A model generated the notes under the pieces. It saw only the letters and a program-made list of their open reading frames with translations, did not search any database and was not told where the DNA came from. From Treponema sp. (GTDB lineage: Bacteria; Spirochaetota; Spirochaetia; Treponematales; Treponemataceae), in contig JAFSJW010000068.1 of the NCBI GenBank assembly GCA_017449265.1, positions 1-60,523 of the forward strand: a stretch of DNA of 60,523 nt, written 5' to 3'. Numbering within the stretch: position 1 is the stretch's first letter; each line of letters begins with the position of its first letter. Made by a program: the position numbers and the translations under genes. This document shows positions 35,679 through 44,078 of this stretch, in pieces.

Positions 35679-36344
35679 CTATTTTAAAAGCAAACAGAAA
35701 TTCTCTACGATTTTTTCTGCATAACTATAATTAACGCTCTCAGTAACAAGCTCACCAAAAAGCGAATCCTTACCAGTATAAGGTTTCAGCCGTATCTCTG
35801 TTTTTTTCCGAGCGATGTAATCGTCAAGATAATCATGAATCGTACTCGCCAAGATTACTCCGAAATCACGGGTCTGCTGGTCGGTCAGCGGCTTAATCCT
35901 CTTTGCGTCCGAAAGATTCTTCAATGCCATTGTTGTCTGCTCGATTATTTTCTGCCTGTACTCAGAGGCGATTTCCTGAACATCGTCAGAAAAATATTTC
36001 TCGCTCTCAATGAAAGAATTTATCAGCAGAAGCGGCTCTTTCTCATTCAGCTTGAACCATCTGTTCACAATTGCTTTCAGGACGCTCACCGCCGAATATC
36101 TGGAAGCAAGAGCCTCGATGTTGTTCGGGATGAAAAAAGTCTTTGAAAGAACTTCGCCACAATACTTTACCGTATCAGAAATCATGTCGTCGCGGCTGCT
36201 GTAGTGGTTGTACAAAGAAGCCTTCTTTATGCCCAGCCTTGAAGAGATGGCGGCGAGGGATGTTGCGCCAACACCTTTTTCAAAAGAACAAGTCAGGACT
36301 GCGCTGATTATTTTCTCTTTTGAAACCTTTGAATTGGTCCGCAT
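35679..36344 (-). CDS. TetR/AcrR family regulator
   Basis: A 221-residue one-component regulator. The N-terminal HTH (about residues 8-55) reads ISAVLTCSFEKGVGATSLAA and then RLGIKKASLYNHYSSRDDMI. The C-terminal ligand domain is unassigned. It is the first gene of the transcript that continues into hisG, hisB and lepA, so it may tune them, or only itself. A perfect 8-bp dyad lies 18 bp upstream of its start and is a likely operator. Confidence 0.88.
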   Translation of the reverse strand: MRTNSKVSKEKIISAVLTCSFEKGVGATSLAAISSRLGIKKASLYNHYSSRDDMISDTVKYCGEVLSKTFFIPNNIEALASRYSAVSVLKAIVNRWFKLNEKEPLLLINSFIESEKYFSDDVQEIASEYRQKIIEQTTMALKNLSDAKRIKPLTDQQTRDFGVILASTIHDYLDDYIARKKTEIRLKPYTGKDSLFGELVTESVNYSYAEKIVENFCLLLK

Positions 36345-36361
36345 TATCTCATCTCCGTTTT

Positions 36362-36383
36362 TAAACTAACGATGATTAGTTTA
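36362..36383. promoter_or_regulatory. Putative TetR operator
   Basis: TAAACTAA (36362-36369), 6-bp spacer, TTAGTTTA (36376-36383): a perfect dyad 18 bp upstream of the TetR start, in the expected promoter position. Autorepression is inferred. Confidence 0.6.
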
Positions 36384-36421
36384 TATGAAAAAAAAAACAT
36401 AGACAATAAAACAAATCCTTT

Positions 36422-36982
36422 TTATTGCCGTGACCAAAGATAAAGATAAGCCTGCGTACGCGCCGCGAATTTTTCCGTTTTCAAAAGTCTCCTCACATCT
36501 TCCCTGGAAAACCATCCGGCCTCAATTTCCTCAAGAACCGAATTGCTCTTTTGGAAAGAGCCGGAAGCAACCCCAAGCACGCATACATTCTTTTCGTTCG
36601 CAAAGCCAACCGCGCTGTAGCTCTCGCCAAGAATCTCATCAATCCGCGCAATATGAAGCCCAGTTTCCTCAAAAAGCTCCCTGTCCGCGGCAGTCTGAAA
36701 AGGCTCGCCCGGCTCTATTAGCCCTGCGGGAAAATTGTAGACCCATTCGCCCACAGCCATCCTGAACTCCCTGTTCAGAAGAATTTTGTCGCCGGATTCG
36801 TTCTCCATGATAAGCACCACGGCATCAGGCTTTTTGTCATGCAAGTCGTCGAAGCTCCTTATTCCAGGATTTCGACTTATCATCTCGTAAGTTTTTTCCT
36901 GATTGTCCTCTGTTTCATAGAGAAGATTGTACCTAGTTATAAATCTTCCTTCGCAAATTTTTTCCATTGATTTAAATTTCAT
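36422..36982 (-). CDS. NUDIX hydrolase (ADP-ribose pyrophosphatase-like)
   Basis: A 186-residue protein with a full Nudix box in GLIEPGEPFQTAADRELFEE followed by TGL (about 90-112), preceded by the VYNFPAG stretch typical of ADP-sugar diphosphatases. Such enzymes cleave ADP-ribose or similar nucleoside diphosphate compounds. A strong GGAGG site lies before the ATG, only 11 bp after the stop of the nitrilase-like gene, so the two form an operon. Confidence 0.9.
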   Translation of the reverse strand: MKFKSMEKICEGRFITRYNLLYETEDNQEKTYEMISRNPGIRSFDDLHDKKPDAVVLIMENESGDKILLNREFRMAVGEWVYNFPAGLIEPGEPFQTAADRELFEETGLHIARIDEILGESYSAVGFANEKNVCVLGVASGSFQKSNSVLEEIEAGWFSREDVRRLLKTEKFAARTQAYLYLWSRQ

Positions 36983-36993
36983 GCTTACCTCCG

Positions 36994-38394
36994 TCAGACA
37001 GCCCCGATTGTTTCAAAGAAAATACAGTCCTTACCACATTTTCCGCAAAATGCCCCGTCACAAGTTTTCATTTCAAAGAGCTTTTGAGACTCGTCCTCTT
37101 TCCTTGATATTCTCTTGCGCACATAGCCAATATTCTCAAAGTTGTGCTCCTTGCCCTTCTCCATTGCGGCGCACGAATTAATCCACACAACATTGCAGTC
37201 ATCATGGGCGCACAAGTCGAACGACTGCTTGAAGTCGTAGCTTCCAGTTGAAAATGACGGCACGATGAGCAAAGTGAGCTTGAAGCACCTCATAAGCTGC
37301 TCCGTATACTTTGTCGTAAGAAAGTCCTTGCAAATAAGGATTGCGATGCGCCCAATTCCCTCAAAATGCAATATATTGATTATATTGTTCGCCCTGATAT
37401 GCTCAAGCCAGTTCGAGCCGTCGAAAAACTCCTTGAACGGATTCTGCTTGCTCTGACGGCAAACCATGTTTCCATGACGGTCAAGAACAGTAACAGTGTT
37501 CTGAAAATTCTCCCAGTGGGAAGGAAGCACAATCATTGACGGAATTTTTGTTCCGCCGTCTTTTTCCGCCGCACGGATTTTTTCAGATATTGCGCCCGCA
37601 AGCTCTTTTTTTCCTAATGCCTCCGGAAACACGATTATGTCGCTGTCGTTTTTTCCGGCCTCAACAATCTTACCCCATATTAAATCAATTTCAGGTTCAG
37701 ACAAGCCGCCTTTGTAATCAATCGAAAAATACTGAACTTTGTCCGAAACATGAAAATCAAAATCAAAGTTTTTTTCAAGTTGAAGCGGTGTTGCCGCAAT
37801 TTTCAAGGATTTTTTCACTTCAAAATCTCTGAAAAAATCAGGTTTTAGAAAAATATGCTTGTCGATAAGCTCTCCGAGAATAGAATTTTCCAAAATAAGC
37901 ATATTGAACAAAAAGTTGTCAATTCTGTTGTAGTAATGGGAAAGGCGGCGTTTTCGCTCCCAGCAGCACGAGCAGCGCGGAAGAAGTCCTACGCCGGTCT
38001 GCTCGCGGTTTGCGTTCATTATTACGGAAAAATCATCTGTCTGAAATTTTTTGATTTCGTCCTTTAGAATGCGTTCCAGGCTTTCGTCAATAATCTGAAC
38101 AAGCCCCACAACAGCAAAAAAATCTTTTTGATTCATCAGCGTGGTGGCAAGCTGCTCCAATTTTTCATAGAACTCAGGCGTAAATTCTTTCTTATCAAAA
38201 AGGTGAATTTGAAAACCTTGAGAAAACCGCGAATAATTCTGACTTTCAAAAAATTCAGGAAGTGTATTATTTACTATAGAAGAAATTCTCTTTTTTTCAT
38301 CAACGGAAATGCAGCTGTAAAGAACAAAAAAATCTTCCGTACAAGATTTTATTATAAATGAACAAAGTTCAGCAACAATATCATAAATTCTCAT
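36994..38394 (-). CDS. Protein with a carbon-nitrogen hydrolase (nitrilase-like) domain and Cys-rich tail
   Basis: A 466-residue protein. The first 190 residues resemble nothing I recognise and contain a CSCCWERKRR cluster. The second half (about 195-430) follows the nitrilase pattern: Glu in IIVFPEALG, Lys in CRQSKQNPFKEF, and Cys in IAILICKDF, so the E-K-C triad appears complete. The C-terminal tail has four cysteines (CDGAFCGKCGKDC) that could bind zinc. Nitrilase-like enzymes hydrolyse amides or nitriles; the substrate is unknown. It is followed by a NUDIX gene. On the minus strand TATAAT ends 6 nt before the ATG. Confidence 0.7.
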   Translation of the reverse strand: MRIYDIVAELCSFIIKSCTEDFFVLYSCISVDEKKRISSIVNNTLPEFFESQNYSRFSQGFQIHLFDKKEFTPEFYEKLEQLATTLMNQKDFFAVVGLVQIIDESLERILKDEIKKFQTDDFSVIMNANREQTGVGLLPRCSCCWERKRRLSHYYNRIDNFLFNMLILENSILGELIDKHIFLKPDFFRDFEVKKSLKIAATPLQLEKNFDFDFHVSDKVQYFSIDYKGGLSEPEIDLIWGKIVEAGKNDSDIIVFPEALGKKELAGAISEKIRAAEKDGGTKIPSMIVLPSHWENFQNTVTVLDRHGNMVCRQSKQNPFKEFFDGSNWLEHIRANNIINILHFEGIGRIAILICKDFLTTKYTEQLMRCFKLTLLIVPSFSTGSYDFKQSFDLCAHDDCNVVWINSCAAMEKGKEHNFENIGYVRKRISRKEDESQKLFEMKTCDGAFCGKCGKDCIFFETIGAV

Positions 38395-38426
38395 ACCTTT
38401 ATTATATCATCAGAAAAAAATTTGCA

Positions 38427-38455
38427 TAGACATCTGATGTTGAATTAGCTATAAT
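38427..38455 (+). promoter_or_regulatory. Leaderless-type promoter of the HD-domain membrane protein gene
   Basis: TAGACA (38427-38432), a 17-bp spacer and TATAAT (38450-38455), then 9 nt to the ATG, with no Shine-Dalgarno. Confidence 0.5.
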
Positions 38456-38464
38456 TTTATTAAT

Positions 38465-39787
38465 ATGGCATTGAAAAAATCTTTCGTACCTTTTTCTGTT
38501 TTTTTGATTTTACTCTTCGGATTCGTTTCGGCTCTCATTTTCGCCCAGACGGCTTCACCCAGCCCGTCAAGCTCACCTCAGTCACTCGCGCAAAAATTCT
38601 ATTCAGAAGCATCAAGCTCCTTTTCAGAAGGAAATCTTACGCAGGCTTACGATGACATAAACCAAGCAATGAGCCTCTACGAGCTATTTGAGATTCCAGA
38701 CGAAACAATTTTGCTGGCACGCGAAATTTATTTCAAAACTCTTCAGGAAATGCGCCGCACAAAGAATTTTGACAAATTCGATGAAGTTACGCTAAACCTA
38801 AAGCTCTACCCAGGTCTCGCTGACAACAAAATAATCTATACTATGGAAGATATTCGCTCGTACCTTGAGAACAAGCGTCTTGCCGACTCAGTGGAGCTTC
38901 TGGGTGAAAAAATCGCCTCTCAGGCCGAGAAAAATACTAAGATGATTTATGCGATTTTAGTCGCAATAATAATTTTGTTCTTAGTAATCGCGATGATTTT
39001 CGTAACAGTGATTTTTGCAATCCGGTTTCTTGCCCAAAAAACAAGCGCGCAATCCCGCCAGATTGATTCAACTCTCCGCCTAATAGCGCAAATGCAGCAG
39101 ACAAACAACAAGCTACTTTTAGGCAACATAATCGAATTGGACGAGTTCAATGGTCTTCGGCTTGCAGGAAGCTCCGCCTGGGGAAAAAACGCGCTTCCAA
39201 AATCCGAGCTTTCAGATGAAGAAAGAAAAGAGCTAAAAGCCCTGGCTATAAACTGTGAGCTTTTGGGCGCACGGATTGATGAAATCACAAAACGAAAGAA
39301 CAACTCTAAGAATGTCGCAGAGCTTGTATACAAACTTGCCATACAGCTCGGACTAAATCAAAACACTTCTATGCTTTATTTCTGCGCTTCGTTCGTATAC
39401 GATGCCGGCTTCTTGAATCTTCCGGAAGAGCTTTTGCAAAAAGAATCAATCACCGAAGATGAGCGAAAGATTCTTGAAACACATGTTGATAAAGAGAAGT
39501 TCAATGAAGCCGTAGGATTCGTGCCTGAGAAATATTCATGGATTTTTGAGGACGCATTCTGCTTCCACCATGAAAATTCAAACGGAACAGGCTACCCAAA
39601 CAACCTCAAAGGCACGGAGATTCCAGAGGTGGCACGCCTGATTCATGTTGCCGAAAGTTTCAACTCTCTTAGCAGTTTAAGGAATTACAAAGAAATTCAG
39701 GACAAAGAAAGCGCGCTCAAAGAGCTTCAGGCAAGTTCCGAGCTTTATGACAGTGAAATTCTCAGAGTACTTGCAAAGATTATCTAA
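38465..39787 (+). CDS. Membrane protein with degenerate HD-GYP-like domain
   Basis: A 440-residue protein: signal or anchor helix (FLILLFGFVSALIFAQT), a periplasmic helical region (about 40-155, TPR-like), a membrane helix (IYAILVAIIILFLVIAMIFV), and a cytoplasmic C-terminal domain. This resembles HD-GYP phosphodiesterases but HDxGK reads YDAGF and HHExxDGxGYP reads HHENSNGTGYP, so key metal ligands are lost. It may be a c-di-GMP-binding or structural relative rather than an enzyme. glmS starts 18 bp downstream. Confidence 0.75.
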   Translation: MALKKSFVPFSVFLILLFGFVSALIFAQTASPSPSSSPQSLAQKFYSEASSSFSEGNLTQAYDDINQAMSLYELFEIPDETILLAREIYFKTLQEMRRTKNFDKFDEVTLNLKLYPGLADNKIIYTMEDIRSYLENKRLADSVELLGEKIASQAEKNTKMIYAILVAIIILFLVIAMIFVTVIFAIRFLAQKTSAQSRQIDSTLRLIAQMQQTNNKLLLGNIIELDEFNGLRLAGSSAWGKNALPKSELSDEERKELKALAINCELLGARIDEITKRKNNSKNVAELVYKLAIQLGLNQNTSMLYFCASFVYDAGFLNLPEELLQKESITEDERKILETHVDKEKFNEAVGFVPEKYSWIFEDAFCFHHENSNGTGYPNNLKGTEIPEVARLIHVAESFNSLSSLRNYKEIQDKESALKELQASSELYDSEILRVLAKII

Positions 39788-39804
39788 TTTATGGGAGAAA
39801 AATC

Positions 39805-41742
39805 ATGTGCGGAATAGTTGGTTATGTCGGTTGCAAGAATGCAACATCTGTATTGATAAACGGACTCAGAAAACTGGAGTATCGTGGTTACGACTCAGCG
39901 GGTGTAGCCGTCCTTTCAAAATCAAATGATGAGATTCTAGTCAAAAAATCAAAAGGTGCGCTAAAATTCCTCGTAGAAAAAATCACTGGCGAAGTCGTAA
40001 AGCAGTCCAAAAATCCAGATGCTGCGGAGGCCGAAAAAGAAAACAACGAAACGCTGAGCAACCTTGTAAAAAAGACGGATCAGATAATTCAGGGAAACAT
40101 CGGAATTGGTCATACACGATGGGCAACACATGGAGAACCAAGCGATTTGAACTCGCATCCGCATACTAACGAAAGCGGTTCAATCGTTGTCGTACACAAC
40201 GGAATTGTGGAGAATTACACCAAGCTGAAAGCATATCTGCAAAATCAGGGCGTTGTGTTCAAGAGCCAGACGGATACAGAAGTTATTGCACATCTTATAA
40301 ATTATTTCTACGAAAAAACCGGGGAAATTTTCAAGGCAATTCTTGAAACGCTTCATCGTCTTGAAGGAAGCTATGCGCTAGGGGTCATTTGCAAGGATTT
40401 TCCAGACAGAATCATAGCCGCAAGAAAAGAAAGTCCGCTAATCATCGGCCTTGGCAAAAACGAAAACTTCATCGCATCGGATGTGCCGGCGGTGCTTAAC
40501 TACACACGCGAAGTCTATTTTCTGAACCAGAACGAAGTTGCCGTTCTGTACAATGACCATGTTGATTTATTCACAGCAGAAGGCGAAAAAGTCGTGCGTG
40601 AGCCACATCATGTTGACTGGGATTTAAGTTCTGCGGAAAAAGGCGGCTTTGCGCATTTTATGCTCAAAGAAATCCATGAGCAGCCAAAAGCCCTTACTGA
40701 CACACTGCGCCCACGGCTTGTTCTTGATGAAAACGAAAAGCCCTCTGACATCAAATTCGATGAAATTGAATTCGGAGAGGACTGGAAAAATGCCGGAAGA
40801 ATCGTCATAACAGCGTGTGGTACCGCATATCATGCCGGAGTTGTAGGAAAATATGCATTTGAGCATTTTGCACGAATTCCAGCCGCCGTTGATGTAGCCT
40901 CAGAATTCCGCTACAGAAATCCAATCCTGAACAAGAACGATATTTTCATAGTAATCTCTCAGTCCGGAGAAACGGCAGACACGCTTGCCGCATTACGACT
41001 TGCGAAAGCATCAGGCACAAAAGTTATAGCTATAACAAACTGCGTAGGCTCAACAATCAGCCGAGAGGCGGACGAAGTTATCTACACATGGGCTGGTCCT
41101 GAAATTGCCGTAGCGTCAACAAAGGCGTACACAACTCAGTTAATGTGCCTTTACCTTCTCGCAATCAAACTCGGTCAGGTTCGGGGAACTCTTCCAGTTG
41201 ACTACAAAATGCTGCTTTCACAGATTGCGGAGCTTCCGTCAAAGGCAGAAACTATAATCAAAAATCAGACCGAAATTCAAAAATTCGCCGCCATGCAATT
41301 CAACAAGGAAAAAATTTTCTATATCGGGCGGCAATTTGACAGCGCAAGCTCACTTGAAAGCGCACTCAAACTCAAAGAAGTAAGCTATATGCACTGCGAG
41401 GCATTTGCCGCCGGTGAGCTAAAGCACGGTCCGATTGCGCTCGTAGACCCAACGACGCTCGTAATAGCAATAGCCACAGTTCCCCAGCTGTTTGAAAAGA
41501 TGGCTTCAAATATCGTTGAGGTAAAATCAAGGAAAGCCACCACAATGGTAATAACTCAGGACAGAAAAGACTCGTTCAAAGACTGTGCTGATGCAACCAT
41601 TTTGATTCCAGAAACTCTTCCAGAGCTTGAAAGCATAATTTCAATCATTCCAGCCCAGCTGTTCGCATATTATTGTGCCGTCCAGAAAGGTAACGACCCT
41701 GACAAGCCGCGTAATCTTGCGAAATCAGTTACGGTGGAATAA
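39805..41742 (+). CDS. glmS: Glutamine--fructose-6-phosphate aminotransferase
   Basis: Makes glucosamine 6-phosphate for cell-wall precursors. The N-terminal glutaminase starts MCGIVGYVG with nucleophile Cys2 and contains GHTRWATHG. Two SIS domains follow (about 320-640; SQSGETADTLAALR, STKAYTTQ) and the C-terminus ends in the usual PRNLAKSVTVE. At 645 residues it is about 35 longer than normal because of a charged insertion (about residues 45-85) in the glutaminase domain. GGGAG precedes the ATG. No glmS ribozyme is present, as the gap to the previous gene is 17 bp. Confidence 0.96.
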   Translation: MCGIVGYVGCKNATSVLINGLRKLEYRGYDSAGVAVLSKSNDEILVKKSKGALKFLVEKITGEVVKQSKNPDAAEAEKENNETLSNLVKKTDQIIQGNIGIGHTRWATHGEPSDLNSHPHTNESGSIVVVHNGIVENYTKLKAYLQNQGVVFKSQTDTEVIAHLINYFYEKTGEIFKAILETLHRLEGSYALGVICKDFPDRIIAARKESPLIIGLGKNENFIASDVPAVLNYTREVYFLNQNEVAVLYNDHVDLFTAEGEKVVREPHHVDWDLSSAEKGGFAHFMLKEIHEQPKALTDTLRPRLVLDENEKPSDIKFDEIEFGEDWKNAGRIVITACGTAYHAGVVGKYAFEHFARIPAAVDVASEFRYRNPILNKNDIFIVISQSGETADTLAALRLAKASGTKVIAITNCVGSTISREADEVIYTWAGPEIAVASTKAYTTQLMCLYLLAIKLGQVRGTLPVDYKMLLSQIAELPSKAETIIKNQTEIQKFAAMQFNKEKIFYIGRQFDSASSLESALKLKEVSYMHCEAFAAGELKHGPIALVDPTTLVIAIATVPQLFEKMASNIVEVKSRKATTMVITQDRKDSFKDCADATILIPETLPELESIISIIPAQLFAYYCAVQKGNDPDKPRNLAKSVTVE

Positions 41743-41745
41743 AGT

Positions 41746-41796
41746 AAAAATCGGCAGGTGTTCTTTGCCACCGCACAATACCTGCCGATTTTTTTT
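41746..41796 (+). terminator. Terminator after glmS
   Basis: Fourteen-bp arms (AAAAATCGGCAGGT 41746-41759, ACCTGCCGATTTTT 41780-41793) with a T-run to 41796. Confidence 0.85.
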
Positions 41797-41818
41797 CAAA
41801 AAATCGGCTACATTTCCC

Positions 41819-41847
41819 TTGACAAAATGAGATTTCTTTCGTATCAT
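41819..41847 (+). promoter_or_regulatory. Promoter of the initiator tRNA
   Basis: TTGACA (41819-41824), a 17-bp spacer and TATCAT (41842-41847), ending 15 bp before the tRNA. Confidence 0.7.
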
Positions 41848-41862
41848 ATATTCACATTGCGA

Positions 41863-41935
41863 CGCTGGGTAGAGCAGTTGGCAGCTCGTCGGGCTCATAA
41901 CCCGGAGGCCGTAGGTTCGAGTCCTACCCCAGCTA
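41863..41935 (+). tRNA. Initiator tRNA-fMet (CAU)
   Basis: A 73-nt cloverleaf with anticodon loop CTCATAA. It has initiator features: three G-C pairs in the anticodon stem (GGG/CCC) and an unpaired first acceptor position (C1 against U72). The T arm is GTAGG-TTCGAGT-CCTAC. The 3' CCA is not encoded (A73 is followed by AAA). An integrase remnant starts 135 bp downstream, which suggests that this tRNA is the integration site of the element to the right. Confidence 0.93.
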
Positions 41936-42018
41936 AAATCTTAAATCTTTATGTTATAAGGAAATAAGTCACTTCTGGCTTATCTTGAATAAGCTCAGCG
42001 TGGAAATACTTACTAAAT

Positions 42019-42049
42019 GCCTCAAGGCTTTGAAGAAAAGCTTTGAGGC
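42019..42049 (+). terminator. Hairpin after the tRNA
   Basis: GCCTCAAGGC (42019-42028) pairs with GCTTTGAGGC (42040-42049) with one G-U wobble. There is no T-run directly after it. It may end the tRNA transcript or belong to the integrated element. Confidence 0.4.
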
Positions 42050-42069
42050 TTGAAGTTAAAGTGGTTTCT

Positions 42070-42589
42070 ATGGCTGGGCTTTTTTTTTATTTAGCAACTC
42101 GTCGCCATGGCGGTAATTACTATGTGAAGTTTCGTCTTGAAGATGGTTCTTTATCTAACCAGAAAAGTACCGGAACTTCGAACTACGATGAGGCTAAAAA
42201 AATAACCTACACTTGGCTTACAAATGGAAACATTCCTGCAAGAATCAATTCTAAAACTCCAGACAAAGCTCAAACGGATTTAGACAAAATGTCCTGGATG
42301 AAGCAGTTAAGGTCCATCGATCTTACCCGCGATGATGTTCAGCACATTGTAAATGTCCTTATCGAAAGAAAGATGCTTGTATCCGGAGCCCTTACTGCAG
42401 AACCTGGAAGTACACCTATCGTTCCTTTCCTTATATGAGTTCTGGTCCTACAAGACTTCACCTTACTACAAAGAAAAGAAAGTTCTTGGACAGGAATTAA
42501 GTCATAACTACTGTCCCTGTATTGCTCCAGAATTCAGAAATGCTCAGAAGGTGTTTTATTTTCCTGGATTGTGCTGTTGCAATTTATAA
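42070..42589 (+). pseudogene. Truncated, frameshifted integrase N-terminus
   Basis: The frame from 42070 begins MAGLFFYLATRRHGGNYYVKF, the start of treponemal-type tyrosine recombinases, and stops at 42438. The continuation is in the next frame (LYEFWSYKTSPYYKEKKVLG) and stops at 42589. One extra base near CCTTATATGAG explains the break. The catalytic C-terminal domain is missing. Its place directly behind a tRNA gene fits an integrase of an integrative element that is now fixed. Confidence 0.75.
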
Positions 42590-42664
42590 CTATACGGCAA
42601 GAAAAAGCAAAGGTAAAAAGAACTCTCAAATTGCAGAACATGTTTCTGTTCACTTCAAAATGAT

Positions 42665-42940
42665 TTGAATCAATATAAAAGTATTCTGCTTCTTGCAATG
42701 AATGGTTGCTTTAATAGCGTGATTGTAGAATACCGTTCTTTATATGAGAGTTTTGTAATTGGACAGTATCTCGTTCAGAATCCTGATTTAGTTCCTGTTT
42801 ATAAAGACCATCTTCAATTTCTAAGATATCATCTTACTCAGCTTGTTGGAAACAGCACGCCAGAATGGGATAAAATTCATGATGATTATTTGAATAAATA
42901 CGGGCAGGATTTTGAAAAACTTAATATAAGCCGATTATAA
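42665..42940 (+). pseudogene. Fragment resembling a DUF5677-type protein
   Basis: A 91-codon frame without a good start (TTG, no Shine-Dalgarno). The stretch GCFNSVIVEYRSLYESFVIG resembles the helical core of DUF5677-like proteins, where such helices carry conserved arginine and tyrosine residues. Only the N-terminal half of such a protein is present. It probably represents debris between the integrase remnant and the Fic gene. Confidence 0.4.
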
Positions 42941-42956
42941 AGGAAATAAATAGCCT

Positions 42957-44042
42957 ATGCCAAACAAAAATCCATATGAATTAGATTTTGAAGAATATAT
43001 CCGCAATACAGAACCTGAAAAAAAGGACAAAACATATGCATGGTCTACTGCTATTGGTTTACAGCAGGTAGACGGTCTTACGCCTTCTAAATATCTTTTT
43101 GATACTGCAAAGCGGAATATTGACGGTGAGATTTCTATTGATGAAGCAAAATCTCTTATTGATACTTACTATGAATCAAAAACAGAACATACTGATGATT
43201 CAAAAGAAAGAACAGAAGAAGCGGATAAAGTTGCATCCAGAATTGCTCAAATTTTGAGCGAAAAATCCTTTAACTTTTCTCCTTCTCATCTGATTGCAAT
43301 TCATGGACGTCTTTTTGAAGGTATCTTTAAATTTGCAGGAAAACTTCGTGATTATGATATTAGTAAACACGAATGGGTTTTAGATGGTGATACAGTAATG
43401 TATGGTGCAGCCTTTGAATTAAAAGCCGCTCTGGATTATGACTTTGATCAGGAACGGAATTTCAGCTATAAAAATTTAACAACTGATGAAATTGTAAAGC
43501 ATATTACATTTTTTGTTTCACGACTCTGGCAGATTCACGCCTTTGGAGAAGGAAATACAAGAACTACTGCTGTATTCACTATAAAATATTTACGTTCATT
43601 AGGATTTAATGTAAATAACGATATCTTTGCTGAAAATTCTTGGTATTTTAGAAATGCATTAGTTCGGGCAAATTATACCAATCTGCAGAAAGGAATTCAG
43701 GAAAATTCGGAATTCCTTGAACGATTTTTCCGAAACCTCTTGATGGGTGAACATAATGAGCTTAAGAACAGGTATTGTCATATCAGGTCCCAAAATCTGC
43801 CTGTAAATGAAAAAAAATCTGAAAATGCAGGCAAAAATCTGCCTGTAAATCTGCCTGTAAATAAAACTCAAAAACAGATTCTCGATTTACTCAAAATTAA
43901 TCCAAATTACACTTACGATGAACTTGCAGAAAGAACAGGAAAAACAAGAGAGACTGTAAGGGTAAATCTCCGCAAACTGGAAGAACTGGCTCTTATATGT
44001 CGTGTAGGTGCAGATAAAAATGGTCATTGGGAAATAAAATAG
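42957..44042 (+). CDS. Fic/DOC family protein with C-terminal winged helix
   Basis: A 361-residue Fido enzyme. The active-site motif is HAFGEGNTRTT (around residue 198), a full HxFxEGNxR match, so nucleotidyl transfer (AMPylation) is plausible. The N-terminal segment (about 45-75; AKRNIDGEISIDEAKSLID) resembles inhibitory or VbhA-like helices found in self-regulated Fic proteins. A linker with three NLPVN copies leads to a winged HTH (about 305-361; TYDELAERTGKTRETVRVNL). The HTH suggests autoregulation. AAGGAAAT precedes the ATG. A macro-domain gene follows 36 bp later. Confidence 0.9.
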   Translation: MPNKNPYELDFEEYIRNTEPEKKDKTYAWSTAIGLQQVDGLTPSKYLFDTAKRNIDGEISIDEAKSLIDTYYESKTEHTDDSKERTEEADKVASRIAQILSEKSFNFSPSHLIAIHGRLFEGIFKFAGKLRDYDISKHEWVLDGDTVMYGAAFELKAALDYDFDQERNFSYKNLTTDEIVKHITFFVSRLWQIHAFGEGNTRTTAVFTIKYLRSLGFNVNNDIFAENSWYFRNALVRANYTNLQKGIQENSEFLERFFRNLLMGEHNELKNRYCHIRSQNLPVNEKKSENAGKNLPVNLPVNKTQKQILDLLKINPNYTYDELAERTGKTRETVRVNLRKLEELALICRVGADKNGHWEIK

Positions 44043-44078
44043 ACTTTTTACCGAATAGTTTTTTATAGGAGTTCCTTT

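Noticed and set aside
39788..39804. glmS ribozyme
   Set aside because: The gap before glmS is only 17 bp, too small to hold one.
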